NCBI GenBank assembly: GCA_030039005.1
Contig: JASHQT010000098.1
Coordinates: forward strand, 1-14,822
Length of the DNA: 14,822 nucleotides
Direction of reading: 5' to 3'
Source: Bryobacteraceae bacterium
Lineage (GTDB): Bacteria > Acidobacteriota > Terriglobia > Bryobacterales > Bryobacteraceae
Within the stretch, counting starts at the first letter, position 1; every line of letters begins with the position of its first letter. The notes under the pieces are model-generated. The model ran no database searches, was not told where the DNA came from, and saw only the letters and a list, made by a program, of their open reading frames with translations. Positions 6,168 to 13,521 of this stretch are shown piece by piece. The position numbers were made by a program, and so were the translations under genes.

Positions 6168-7259
6168 TTATGCCCGCCGGCGGTGTTTGCGATGCGGCCT
6201 TGTTGAATTGGGGGTCGCGGGAGGCGTCGTCGGCAGAGGAGGGTCGGCCTGTTTGTTCATCGCCCGGCGGTATTTCTGCACCGCCACGTTGTGCTGGGCC
6301 ATGGTCTCGGAAAACTGGTGGCCGCCGGACCCATCCGGCTTGGCGACAAAGTAAAGGTAATCTGTTTCGGCGGGCTGGAGCGCGGCCTCCAGCGCGGCCG
6401 CCCCGGGATTCGCGATCGGACCCGGCGGCAGACCGGCGTGGCGATAGGTGTTGTAGGCATTATCGCTGGCCAGATCAGATCGATAAATCGTGCCGCGATA
6501 GCGCTGCTCCAGCAACGCCGCGTAAATCGTGGTGGGATCGCAATCCAGCGTCATGCCCCTGCGCAGCCGGTTTTCGTACACCGAAGCCACCACTGGCCGT
6601 TCCTGCGGCTGCCCGGTTTCCTTTTCCACCAGCGAGGCCATCGTGACCGTCGCGTTTACCGGCGCTGCTTGACTCTGCCCCGTGCGCCCGGCTTCGAGTT
6701 GACGCCATTGCCTGCGAAACTGTCCGGTCATCATGGCGCAAAGCTGCCGCGCGGTGGTCGAGCGGGTGATGCGATAAGTCGCCGGGAACAGGTACCCTTC
6801 GAGCGTGGGCGCGTCCGGCGCCAGATCGTGAATCAGCGCCGGATTGCGCGCCGCGCGCAGAAACTCCTCCGGGTTCAGGAAATCGAAGCGCGTGAGAATC
6901 GCCGCGATATCGAACATGTTGCTGCCTTCCGGGACCACCACTTCGTAAAAGAAAACGTCGCCGCGCGCGATCCGGTTCAGGACATGGGAGGGACTATCGG
7001 CGCTCGCGAATCGATATTCGCCGGCCTGCAAGCGCTGCCCGGCATGCAGCGCGCGCGCCAGCAGAAATTGCCATCCATAGCGCACCACGCCATTTTGCGC
7101 CAGCGTCCGGGCCATTTCCTGCGTGCTCGTGCCTTTCGGGAACTCCACGATCACCGGATCACGAAAACCCTGGTAAGGAACGTTCAGCGAAAAATACGCG
7201 CCTGCTCCAGCGGCCACAACCCCCAGAAAAAACAAACTGAAGACCACACGTTTGATCAT
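6168..7259 (-). CDS. mltG: Endolytic murein transglycosylase MltG (YceG-like)
   Basis: 363 residues. MltG cuts nascent peptidoglycan glycan strands in the periplasm and is thought to terminate their elongation. One N-terminal transmembrane helix (about 5-23) anchors it. A LysM-like region follows: EFPKGTSTQEMARTL near 39-53 and VVPEGSNMFDIAAIL near 108-122. The YceG catalytic segment comes next: LEGYLFPATY near 153-162, catalytic E212 in ASLVEKETG, then VYENRLRRGM and LDCDPTTIYA. YNTYRHAGLPPGPIANPG is a further hallmark. The C-terminal 30 residues are a Pro/Thr-rich then Arg/His/Lys-rich tail that looks lineage-specific. The ATG overlaps the ruvX stop (ATGA), implying translational coupling. 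Confidence 0.95.
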   Translation of the reverse strand: MIKRVVFSLFFLGVVAAGAGAYFSLNVPYQGFRDPVIVEFPKGTSTQEMARTLAQNGVVRYGWQFLLARALHAGQRLQAGEYRFASADSPSHVLNRIARGDVFFYEVVVPEGSNMFDIAAILTRFDFLNPEEFLRAARNPALIHDLAPDAPTLEGYLFPATYRITRSTTARQLCAMMTGQFRRQWRQLEAGRTGQSQAAPVNATVTMASLVEKETGQPQERPVVASVYENRLRRGMTLDCDPTTIYAALLEQRYRGTIYRSDLASDNAYNTYRHAGLPPGPIANPGAAALEAALQPAETDYLYFVAKPDGSGGHQFSETMAQHNVAVQKYRRAMNKQADPPLPTTPPATPNSTRPHRKHRRRA

Positions 7260-7675
7260 CGCCGCGACTCGAGGAAACTTTCGAGCAGGATCACCGCCGC
7301 CAGGCGATCCACGGCCTTAGCGCGCTTCTCGATGCTGGCGCCGCTTTCGCGCAGCACGCGTTGCGCCTGCACGGTGGTCAGGCGCTCGTCCCACATTTGC
7401 ACCGGAAGCGCGGTCGCGGCCTCCAGTCGCGTGGCGAAATCGCGCGCATTTTCCGTGCCCCGGCCTTCATCCCCGCTCATATGCAGCGGATTCCCCATCA
7501 CAATGAACGTGACGTTGCGCTCGGAAGCGAGTTTCTTCAAGCGCGCCAAATCCTCCCGCACGTTGGTGCGCTCCAGGGTTGGAAGGCCCTGCGCCGTGAT
7601 CCCCAGTTCGTCGCTGATGGCGAGGCCAATGCGCCGTTTGCCCAAGTCGAGGGCCAGGATTCTGCCTGATTCCAT
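7256..7675 (-). CDS. ruvX: Putative pre-16S rRNA nuclease / Holliday junction resolvase-like RuvX (YqgF)
   Basis: 139 residues from the ATG at 7675, a usual length for the family. RNase H-fold signature: ILALDLGKRRIGLAISDE near residues 5-22, VMGNPLHMSGDEG near 59-71, and MWDERLTTVQAQRVL near 93-107, with a final D in VDRLAAVILLESFL. YqgF proteins process the 5' end of 16S rRNA and were proposed as resolvases. The frame stays open upstream, and an ATG at 7750 would add 25 residues that look unlike the family. However, no clear ribosome site precedes 7675, so the start is not certain. First gene of the four-gene minus-strand set; it overlaps mltG by 4 bases. Confidence 0.9.
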   Translation of the reverse strand: MESGRILALDLGKRRIGLAISDELGITAQGLPTLERTNVREDLARLKKLASERNVTFIVMGNPLHMSGDEGRGTENARDFATRLEAATALPVQMWDERLTTVQAQRVLRESGASIEKRAKAVDRLAAVILLESFLESRR

Positions 7676-7790
7676 TGGTGCAAGCCGTGTAGTGGAAGCC
7701 GGTTCCGGCCGAGCGGCCCTGATGTCAATTGCCGTTTCCGCCGATTTCATTTCATCATAGAACTGACCCCTTAGAATAAGAACAGGCCCG
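7676..7790. promoter_or_regulatory. Divergent intergenic region between ruvX and the AI-2E permease
   Basis: If ruvX starts at 7675, this 115-bp gap must hold both promoters. TTAGAATAA at 7771-7779 contains TAGAAT, a fair -10 for the plus strand, and TATTCT for the minus strand, but neither has a good -35. On the minus strand AAGGGG (7772-7767) sits 8 bases before ATG ATG AAA TGA (7758-7747), a possible three-codon reading frame. Assignments are tentative. Confidence 0.3.
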
Positions 7791-8975
7791 ATGTCCACCC
7801 TCACGCCTACGCCAACGCCCGCGCCCAGAGCTCCGATTGCGCGACCGGCGCAGGCCGGCGTGACCATCCTGGCCACGGCTGCCAGCGTGGCTTTGCTCTA
7901 CTACGGCCGGGTGTTTTTCATCACCATCGTGGTGGCGATCACCATCGCGTTTCTGTTGGACCCGCTGGTGACACCCTTCCTGAAATTGCGGATGCCGCGC
8001 GCGGTGGCCAGTTTCATTGTCTGCAGCATCGCGCTGCTGCTGTTGTATCTGCTCGGGCTGGGACTCTACACCCAGTTTTCCGGACTCGTGGAGGAACTCC
8101 CCACCTTCAGCCAGCGCATGAACGAACTGGTGGATAACGTAGCCACGCGCGTGGACGACGTGGAGAAACGCACCTACCAGGTGCTGATCCCCAAGCGCTT
8201 TCAGCCGGCGCCTCCACCGGCGGGCGTTCCAGAACCGGAGCGTACGCGCCGGAGGCGCGGCGCCCGAACCCCGGAACCGGTGGCGCCCCCAACCCCGGCC
8301 CAAATTCCCGAGGTTCGCATTCACACCGAGCCCACGCCGCTGCTGACCTACGTCTATGGATACATCCGCTCCTTCTATGACGTGCTGCTGATGGCCAGCT
8401 TCGTGCCGTTCCTGGTGTACTTCATGTTGAGCTGGCGCGATCACATGCGCCGCAGTTTCCTGTACCTGTTCAGCGGCTCCGAGCGCCAGGTGGTGGGCAA
8501 AAGCTGGCAGGGTGTCGCCGACATGGTGCGGGCCTACGTAATCGGGAATTTCATTCTTGGATTCCTGCTAGCCACCATCAGTTGTTCGTTCTTCTTCTCC
8601 ATCCGCCTGCCCTATTGGCCGCTGGTGGGACCGTTGAGCGGATTCTTGAGCCTGGTACCCTACGTCGGCCTGCCGCTGGCCATGATTCCGCCTTTGGCGG
8701 CCGGACTGATTGTTTACGATCATCCCCCGATTTACGTCATGATCGCGGTGGTGGTGGCGGTGCTGCATTTGATCGCGATGAATCTGCTTTATCCCAAGGT
8801 AGTGGGATCGCGCGTGCACCTGAACCCGCTCGTGGTCACTGTGGCGCTGATGTTCTGGGGCACCCTCTGGGGCGGCATCGGCCTGTTGCTCGCGATTCCC
8901 ATCACGGCAGCCATCAAAGCGGTCTGCGATAATGTCACCAGCCTGCACGGCTACGGCCGTTTGCTGGGCGATTAG
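7791..8975 (+). CDS. AI-2E family transporter / PerM-type permease
   Basis: 394 residues. A Thr/Pro-rich N-terminal tail (residues 1-20) leads into paired helices at about 22-37 and 40-60, then one at 72-93. A long extramembrane region is followed by four or five helices between about 197 and 376. The family landmarks are LVPYVG at 288-293, VVGSRVHLNPLVVTVALMFW at 337-356, and the Gly-rich LWGGIGLLLAIPITAAIK at 359-376. Members include TqsA (autoinducer-2 export), PerM-like proteins and Na+/H+ antiporters, so the substrate cannot be assigned. Residues about 138-175 form an unusual Pro- and Arg-rich insertion with an RTRRRRGAR core. It starts the plus-strand set with the unknown protein 18 bp downstream. 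Confidence 0.9.
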   Translation: MSTLTPTPTPAPRAPIARPAQAGVTILATAASVALLYYGRVFFITIVVAITIAFLLDPLVTPFLKLRMPRAVASFIVCSIALLLLYLLGLGLYTQFSGLVEELPTFSQRMNELVDNVATRVDDVEKRTYQVLIPKRFQPAPPPAGVPEPERTRRRRGARTPEPVAPPTPAQIPEVRIHTEPTPLLTYVYGYIRSFYDVLLMASFVPFLVYFMLSWRDHMRRSFLYLFSGSERQVVGKSWQGVADMVRAYVIGNFILGFLLATISCSFFFSIRLPYWPLVGPLSGFLSLVPYVGLPLAMIPPLAAGLIVYDHPPIYVMIAVVVAVLHLIAMNLLYPKVVGSRVHLNPLVVTVALMFWGTLWGGIGLLLAIPITAAIKAVCDNVTSLHGYGRLLGD

Positions 8976-8993
8976 TTTTCCGCGGGTATCGTC

Positions 8994-9488
8994 ATGAGCA
9001 AACAGATTTTGATTTTCGCCGGGCTAGGCTTGGTTGCACTCGCCATCGCCGTGGTAGTGATCCTGGCCGGCAATAAAGGCGCACATCTGCAACTCGAGGG
9101 CAAGATCCTGAAAGTCCGCACCGGCGCGCTGGGCGATGGCAATAGCATCGCGGTGATGGATTTTCGCGTCAACAATCCCTCCAATGTCCCGTTCGTCGTG
9201 CGTGACGTTGACATTTCCTTGGAGAAATCCAATGGAGAAATGACGGAAGGCGTCACCGTGTCCAAGGCCGATCTCAAGCAATTGTTCCAGTACAATCGCT
9301 TCCTGGGCGATCAGTATAACGACGGCCTAGGGTTGCAGGACACCATCGCGCCGCACAGCACCGTAGATCGCATGGTGGCCGCTCATTTTGAAGTCGGCGA
9401 GCAGGATCTGGAAAAGGCCAAAGCGGTGCACGTGAGCATCCAGGATGTGGACGGTCCCCTGTGGGAGACCAGTCACAGCATCCAGTAA
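8994..9488 (+). CDS. Membrane-anchored protein of unknown function
   Basis: 164 residues. A single hydrophobic helix at about residues 4-25, with one Lys before and NKG after, suggests an N-terminal anchor or uncleaved signal with the rest outside the cytoplasm. The remainder alternates hydrophobic and polar residues as in a beta sandwich: VMDFRVNNPSNVPFVVRDVD (about 54-73) is reminiscent of LEA14/immunoglobulin-like domains, where an N-P-[ST] loop is common. No catalytic motif or cysteine is evident. It starts 18 bp after the permease stop, with only a weak GCGGG as ribosome site, and is followed at once by the GT9 gene. A role in the envelope is plausible but not shown. Confidence 0.75.
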   Translation: MSKQILIFAGLGLVALAIAVVVILAGNKGAHLQLEGKILKVRTGALGDGNSIAVMDFRVNNPSNVPFVVRDVDISLEKSNGEMTEGVTVSKADLKQLFQYNRFLGDQYNDGLGLQDTIAPHSTVDRMVAAHFEVGEQDLEKAKAVHVSIQDVDGPLWETSHSIQ

Positions 9489-9495
9489 GACATCG

Positions 9496-10323
9496 TTGCG
9501 CCGGCTGATTGTTCGACCCGGAGGCATCGGCGACTGCATTTTGTCGCTGCCCGCGATCGAGTTTTTGCGCGTGGAATACACTGAGGTCTGGGTTCCATCG
9601 GCCGTCGTTCCATTGATCCGTTTTGCGCCGGCTCGCGGTATCGCCTCCACTGGTCTCGATCTGCTCGGCCTCGCAGGCGTCGAGCCGCCGCCCGCGTTGC
9701 TTGCGGCGCTCGGCTCGTTCGATTCGATTGTCTCCTGGTACGGAGCGAGTCGCCCCGAGTTTCGCGAACACGTTCACGCGCTGCGCTTCCCTTTTCGGTT
9801 CTTCGACGCCTTGCCCGATCCCGGCGCGAAACTCCACGCGGCGGACTTTTTCCTCCAGCAGGCCGGGAGCGAGAGCGTGGCCGTGCCTCACATCGATTGC
9901 GGACCCATCGAGCGCGGCGACTACGCCGTCATCCATCCATTTTCGGGAAGCCCGCGCAAAAATTGGCCGCTCGAGCGCTTTCGCGAGCTGGCGGCGCGTC
10001 TGCCAATGCCAGTGCGCTGGTGCGCCGGACCTCAGGAAGCGCTGAACGATGCCATGCGCTTCGACAATCTCTATGAACTGGCCTGTTGGCTCGCCCGCGC
10101 GCGCCTGTACATAGGCAACGATTCGGGAATCACGCATGTTGCCGCGGCAGTGGGCACGCCGGTAGTCGCCATCTTCGGCCCAACCGATCCCGCGACCTGG
10201 GCCCCCCGCGGCGCGCGAGTGAATATCGTGGCCGCACCCAGCCTGGACGACCTCGCCTTCGATACCGTCTGGGAAGCAGCCGCTCGGTTCAATCCAGGCG
10301 CTTGCGGAAACGCAGCGAACTGA
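9496..10323 (+). CDS. Glycosyltransferase family 9 (heptosyltransferase-like)
   Basis: About 275 residues from a TTG at 9496, which begins MRRLIVRPGGIGDCILSLPA, the classic GT9 N-terminus. An ATG at 9445 is possible but would overlap the preceding gene by 44 bp and add a non-family leader. The C-terminal donor-binding half shows VIHPFSGSPRKNWPLERF (about residues 144-161) and GNDSGITHVAAAVGTPVVAI near 207-226, followed by FGPTDPATW. These match ADP-heptose:LPS heptosyltransferases, which add heptose to the lipopolysaccharide inner core on the inner membrane's cytoplasmic face. The protein is shorter than the usual 320-350 residues, mainly in the N-terminal half. Its last 35 bases overlap the convergent permease gene. 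Confidence 0.87.
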   Translation: MRRLIVRPGGIGDCILSLPAIEFLRVEYTEVWVPSAVVPLIRFAPARGIASTGLDLLGLAGVEPPPALLAALGSFDSIVSWYGASRPEFREHVHALRFPFRFFDALPDPGAKLHAADFFLQQAGSESVAVPHIDCGPIERGDYAVIHPFSGSPRKNWPLERFRELAARLPMPVRWCAGPQEALNDAMRFDNLYELACWLARARLYIGNDSGITHVAAAVGTPVVAIFGPTDPATWAPRGARVNIVAAPSLDDLAFDTVWEAAARFNPGACGNAAN

Positions 10324-11440
10324 GCGTTAGAATCACCACCCCAAAAATCGCTAGCGCGACCATCTGCGGCCACAGCACCGATGCCCCGCTGCCTTTCAAA
10401 AACACTCCGCGCACGATTTCGATGAAATAGCGCACCGGGTTCAAGTAGGTCAGATATTGCACTGCATCCGGCATATTGCGCACCGGGAACGCGAACCCGC
10501 TCAGCAGAAAAAACGGCTGAAAGAACAGGAACGTCGTCATCATGGCCTGCTGCTGCGTCTGCGAAATCGTCGAAATGAACAGCCCCGCGCCGAGCGACGT
10601 CATCAGGAACAGAATCGCGCAGAAGAACAGCAGCAGCGCGCTGCCGCGAAACGGGACGTGAAACATCGCGAGCGCCGCGATGATCACCAGAACCGTATCC
10701 ACCAGGCCCACCAGAGCGAACGGCAGCGTCTTGCCGAGCATCAGCTCGATGGGCCGGATCGGCGTCACCATAAGCTGCTCCATGGTCCCAATTTCCTTTT
10801 CGCGCACGATGGCCATCGCGGTGAGCATCAGCGTAATCAGCATGATGATGTTGACCACGATGCCCGGGACAAAATAATTGCGGCTGAGTAGATCGGGATT
10901 AAACCACACGCGGCTCTGCATGACGAGCTGCGGCACGCGAAAAGAGACTGCCGCGGAAACCTGGCGCGCGGACAACAGATCGCGATTGCGCGTTTCCATC
11001 ACATCCGCGGCGAAGTTGGTGATGATCGACGACGCGTAACTGGAAACAATGGAGGCCGTGTTGGAATTGGTGCCGTTGATCAGAACCTGCACGGAGGTAT
11101 CGCGGCCGCGCGCCAGATCGCGCTCGAATCCGGGGAGCACGCGCACCACCAGGTCCGCGCGGTTGGAATCCAGCAGCTGCTGGACTTGCGCGTCGCTGGT
11201 GGGCTCGGCTACCACGTCGAAGCGCCCGGAGCCTTGAAACGCCGCCAGCAATTCGCGGCTCTGGTAGCTCCGGTCGCCGTCCATCCAGGCCAGCGTCGCA
11301 TGATCCACGTCCAGATTCACCGCGAATCCGAACACGAACAACTGCACCAGCGGCGGGATGAACAGCATGGAGCGCATGCGCGGGTCGCGGAAAGCCTGCC
11401 GGAATTCCTTGCGGATGATGCCGAAGAGCCGTTCGCGCAT
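10289..11440 (-). CDS. ABC-2 type transporter permease (YbhR-like)
   Basis: 383 residues and the last gene of the exporter operon. A cytoplasmic start (MRERLFGIIRKEFRQAFRDP) is followed by a first helix at about 24-42. A large extracytoplasmic domain of roughly 130 residues comes next, then a bundle of five helices from about residue 190. The ABC-2 coupling motif is EKEIGTMEQLMVTPIRPIEL near 214-233. LSGFAFPVRNMPDAVQYLTY and LNPVRYFIEIVRGVFLKGSG near the C-terminus are also typical. The architecture matches YbhR/YhhJ permeases of Gram-negative exporters. The ATG directly follows the upstream permease TAA, with AAGGTGG 5 bases before it. Its end overlaps the convergent GT9 gene. Substrate unknown; E. 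coli YbhFSR has been linked to drug and cation efflux. Confidence 0.93.
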   Translation of the reverse strand: MRERLFGIIRKEFRQAFRDPRMRSMLFIPPLVQLFVFGFAVNLDVDHATLAWMDGDRSYQSRELLAAFQGSGRFDVVAEPTSDAQVQQLLDSNRADLVVRVLPGFERDLARGRDTSVQVLINGTNSNTASIVSSYASSIITNFAADVMETRNRDLLSARQVSAAVSFRVPQLVMQSRVWFNPDLLSRNYFVPGIVVNIIMLITLMLTAMAIVREKEIGTMEQLMVTPIRPIELMLGKTLPFALVGLVDTVLVIIAALAMFHVPFRGSALLLFFCAILFLMTSLGAGLFISTISQTQQQAMMTTFLFFQPFFLLSGFAFPVRNMPDAVQYLTYLNPVRYFIEIVRGVFLKGSGASVLWPQMVALAIFGVVILTLSSLRFRKRLD

Positions 11441-12574
11441 TTAGGCCACCTTCAGGCGCATTTTGCGCGCCGCGCCCCAAAACACCAACGCGGCGTACGC
11501 GCCCAGCATCAGGACTTCGAGCCACAGAATGCGAAAAGCGACGCCTTTCAAAAACACGCCGTTCAGGATGGTCACGAAATAGCGCGCCGGCACCAGGTAA
11601 CTGATGAGCTGGATGACGCGCGGCATGTTGTGGATGGAATAAATGAATCCCGACAGCAGATAGCCCGGCAGAAACGAGCTGAGCATCCCCAATTGGAAGG
11701 CCAGCATTTGGGAGCGCGAGCTGGCCGAAAGAAAAATGCCCCACGCCAGCGCGCCGAACAGAAACACGCAACTGGTGAAAAGCAGGAACCAGAGGTTCCC
11801 GCGGAACGGCACCTGAAAAATAAACACGCCCACGATAATCGAAATCGCCATATCGGCCAGGCCGAGAGCGAAATAGGCGATCAGTTTTCCGAGCACCAGC
11901 TCGCCCGGCCGCACCGGCGTGGAAAGCAGTTGCTCCATGGTGCCGTTTTCCCATTCCCGCGCGATGGTCAGCGAACTCAACATGGACGCGATGATCATCA
12001 TCGTCACCGCGATTAATCCCGGAACGATGAAATTCTTGGATTTCAGGTCGCTGTTGTACCAGACGCGGATGCGCGGGTCCACGGGAACGCGCAGCGGCTG
12101 GCCTCCGCGCTCGACCTGCGCGTCGGAGCGCAATTGCGCGGCGTAGCTTTGGATCACGGCATCGGCATAGCCGAGCGCGATGGAAGCCGTGTTGGAATCG
12201 CTGCCGTCCACCAGTAGTTGCACGTCCGCTTCCTCGCCCGCGAGCAGGTGCCGCGAGTAATAGCGCGGGATCACCAGGCTCAGCAGAATGGTGCTTTTAT
12301 CGATCCCGCGGTCGGCCGTGCGATAACTGGAGATCGCTTCCTGGATTTGAAAATACTTCGAACCACGAAATTGATCGATCAGCTCGCGGCTTTCGGGCGT
12401 ATGATCCTGATCGTAGACGTAGGTGGGAATGCGGTCCACGTCGAGCGTCAATGCGTAGCCGAAAAGCAGCAGCATCACGAGCGGCAGCGCGAGCGCCAGA
12501 GCCAGGCTGCGGGCGTCGCGCACGATGTGCAGCAGCTCTTTCCGCGTGACGGCTTTCAAGCGCCGGAAGCTCAT
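11441..12574 (-). CDS. ABC-2 type transporter permease (YbhS-like)
   Basis: 377 residues, homologous in layout to the next permease and presumably its heterodimer partner. N-terminal cytoplasmic segment FRRLKAVTRKELLHIVRDAR, first helix about 24-42, extracytoplasmic domain about 45-180, then five helices. The ABC-2 motif EWENGTMEQLLSTPVRPGEL lies near 207-226. LLSGFIYSIHNMPRVIQLIS and LVPARYFVTILNGVFLKGVA mark the C-terminal helices. The ATG overlaps the ATPase stop by 4 bases (ATGA), and AGGAAGG lies 7 bases upstream inside the ATPase gene. Position directly after the ATPase corresponds to YbhS in the E. coli ybhGFSR order. Substrate unknown. Confidence 0.93.
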   Translation of the reverse strand: MSFRRLKAVTRKELLHIVRDARSLALALALPLVMLLLFGYALTLDVDRIPTYVYDQDHTPESRELIDQFRGSKYFQIQEAISSYRTADRGIDKSTILLSLVIPRYYSRHLLAGEEADVQLLVDGSDSNTASIALGYADAVIQSYAAQLRSDAQVERGGQPLRVPVDPRIRVWYNSDLKSKNFIVPGLIAVTMMIIASMLSSLTIAREWENGTMEQLLSTPVRPGELVLGKLIAYFALGLADMAISIIVGVFIFQVPFRGNLWFLLFTSCVFLFGALAWGIFLSASSRSQMLAFQLGMLSSFLPGYLLSGFIYSIHNMPRVIQLISYLVPARYFVTILNGVFLKGVAFRILWLEVLMLGAYAALVFWGAARKMRLKVA

Positions 12575-13521
12575 GCGGCGGCCTTCCTGTCTTCTTGCTC
12601 GATCATGGCGACGAAAACGTCTTCCATCGAGGGATCGATCGGTTCGAGTAGCAAAACCGAGATCCCGGCCCTTTCGAGCGCTGAACGGATTTCGCCCGCG
12701 GCGCGTTCGGCGTCACTGGCTGTCACGTGCAATCCTCCACCGAACACCGCGATTTCAGAGAGCCCGGGAATTTTTTCGAGCGCGCTCATCGCGCCCAACA
12801 AATCCGACACCTCGAGGTGAAACAGGTGATGGCCGGCGAGCGACTTCTTAAGTTCGGCCGGCGTACCAAGCGCGATCACCTTGCCGCGGTACATCAACGC
12901 CAGGCGATGGCAGTACTCGGCTTCGTCCATGTAATGCGTGCTGACGAAGATGGTGCGGCCGGCGGCGGAGAGCTGGTAGATCAAATCCCAGAAGGCGCGT
13001 CGAGCGATGGGATCGACGCCCGAGGTCGGTTCGTCCAAAAACAGAATTGGCGGTTCATGTAAGATCGCGCAGCCGAGCGCCAGCCGTTGCTTCCACCCGC
13101 CCGAAAGCAGGCTGGTCAGGCTCCCGCGCCGTTCCTCGATCCCGGCCATCCTTAGCACATAGTCCTTGCGGGCGGCGCGGCGCTCCCGCGGCACGCTGTA
13201 AATGTTGCTGAAAAAGTCGATGTTCTCTTCCACCGACAGGTCGTCGTACAAAGAGAAGCGCTGCGACATGTAACCGATGTTCTGTTTTACGGCCTCCGAT
13301 TGCGCCGCGATATCCAGGCCGCCGACCGTCGCGCTGCCGGACGTTGGTTGGAGCAATCCGCACAGCATGCGGATGGTCGTGGATTTGCCCGCTCCGTTGG
13401 GACCCAGGAATCCGAAAATTTCCCCACGCCGCACGTCCAGGTTGACGTGATCCACGGCGACGAAACTTCCGAAGCGTTTCACTAGCTCGCGAATTTCCAC
13501 CGCGTTGTTCTCAAGCGGCAT
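12571..13521 (-). CDS. ABC transporter ATPase, second of pair (YbhF C-terminal-half-like)
   Basis: 316 residues. Walker A GPNGAGKST (40-48), Q-loop Q87 in YMSQRFSLY, signature LSGGWKQR (139-146), Walker B ILFLDEPTSGVDP (159-171) with D163 and E164, and H-loop H196 in VSTHYMDEAEYC. All catalytic elements are intact. The C-terminal 90 residues (YRGKVIALGTPAELKKSLAG onward) form the extension seen in drug- and YbhF-type exporters. GPNGAGKST together with THYMDEAEYC resembles the second nucleotide-binding domain of E. coli YbhF, from memory. It overlaps the upstream ATPase by 11 bp and has its own Shine-Dalgarno GGGAG 7 bases before the ATG, inside that gene. It energises the two downstream permeases. 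Confidence 0.94.
   Translation of the reverse strand: MPLENNAVEIRELVKRFGSFVAVDHVNLDVRRGEIFGFLGPNGAGKSTTIRMLCGLLQPTSGSATVGGLDIAAQSEAVKQNIGYMSQRFSLYDDLSVEENIDFFSNIYSVPRERRAARKDYVLRMAGIEERRGSLTSLLSGGWKQRLALGCAILHEPPILFLDEPTSGVDPIARRAFWDLIYQLSAAGRTIFVSTHYMDEAEYCHRLALMYRGKVIALGTPAELKKSLAGHHLFHLEVSDLLGAMSALEKIPGLSEIAVFGGGLHVTASDAERAAGEIRSALERAGISVLLLEPIDPSMEDVFVAMIEQEDRKAAA

Noticed and set aside
9274..10137. A 287-codon minus-strand frame across the unknown protein and the GT9 gene
   Set aside because: The GT9 motifs on the plus strand are unmistakable; the antisense frame is Arg/Gly/Gln-rich without recognisable domains.
11186..12016. A 276-codon plus-strand frame opposite the two permeases
   Set aside because: It is His/Gln/Arg-rich low-complexity sequence typical of an antisense shadow; both permeases are full length on the other strand.
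13511..13521. Frameshift error splitting a single fused ATPase
   Set aside because: The second ATPase has a normal N-terminus, an ATG and a well-spaced GGGAG; the first has a full C-terminal extension before its stop. Two genuine genes are more likely.
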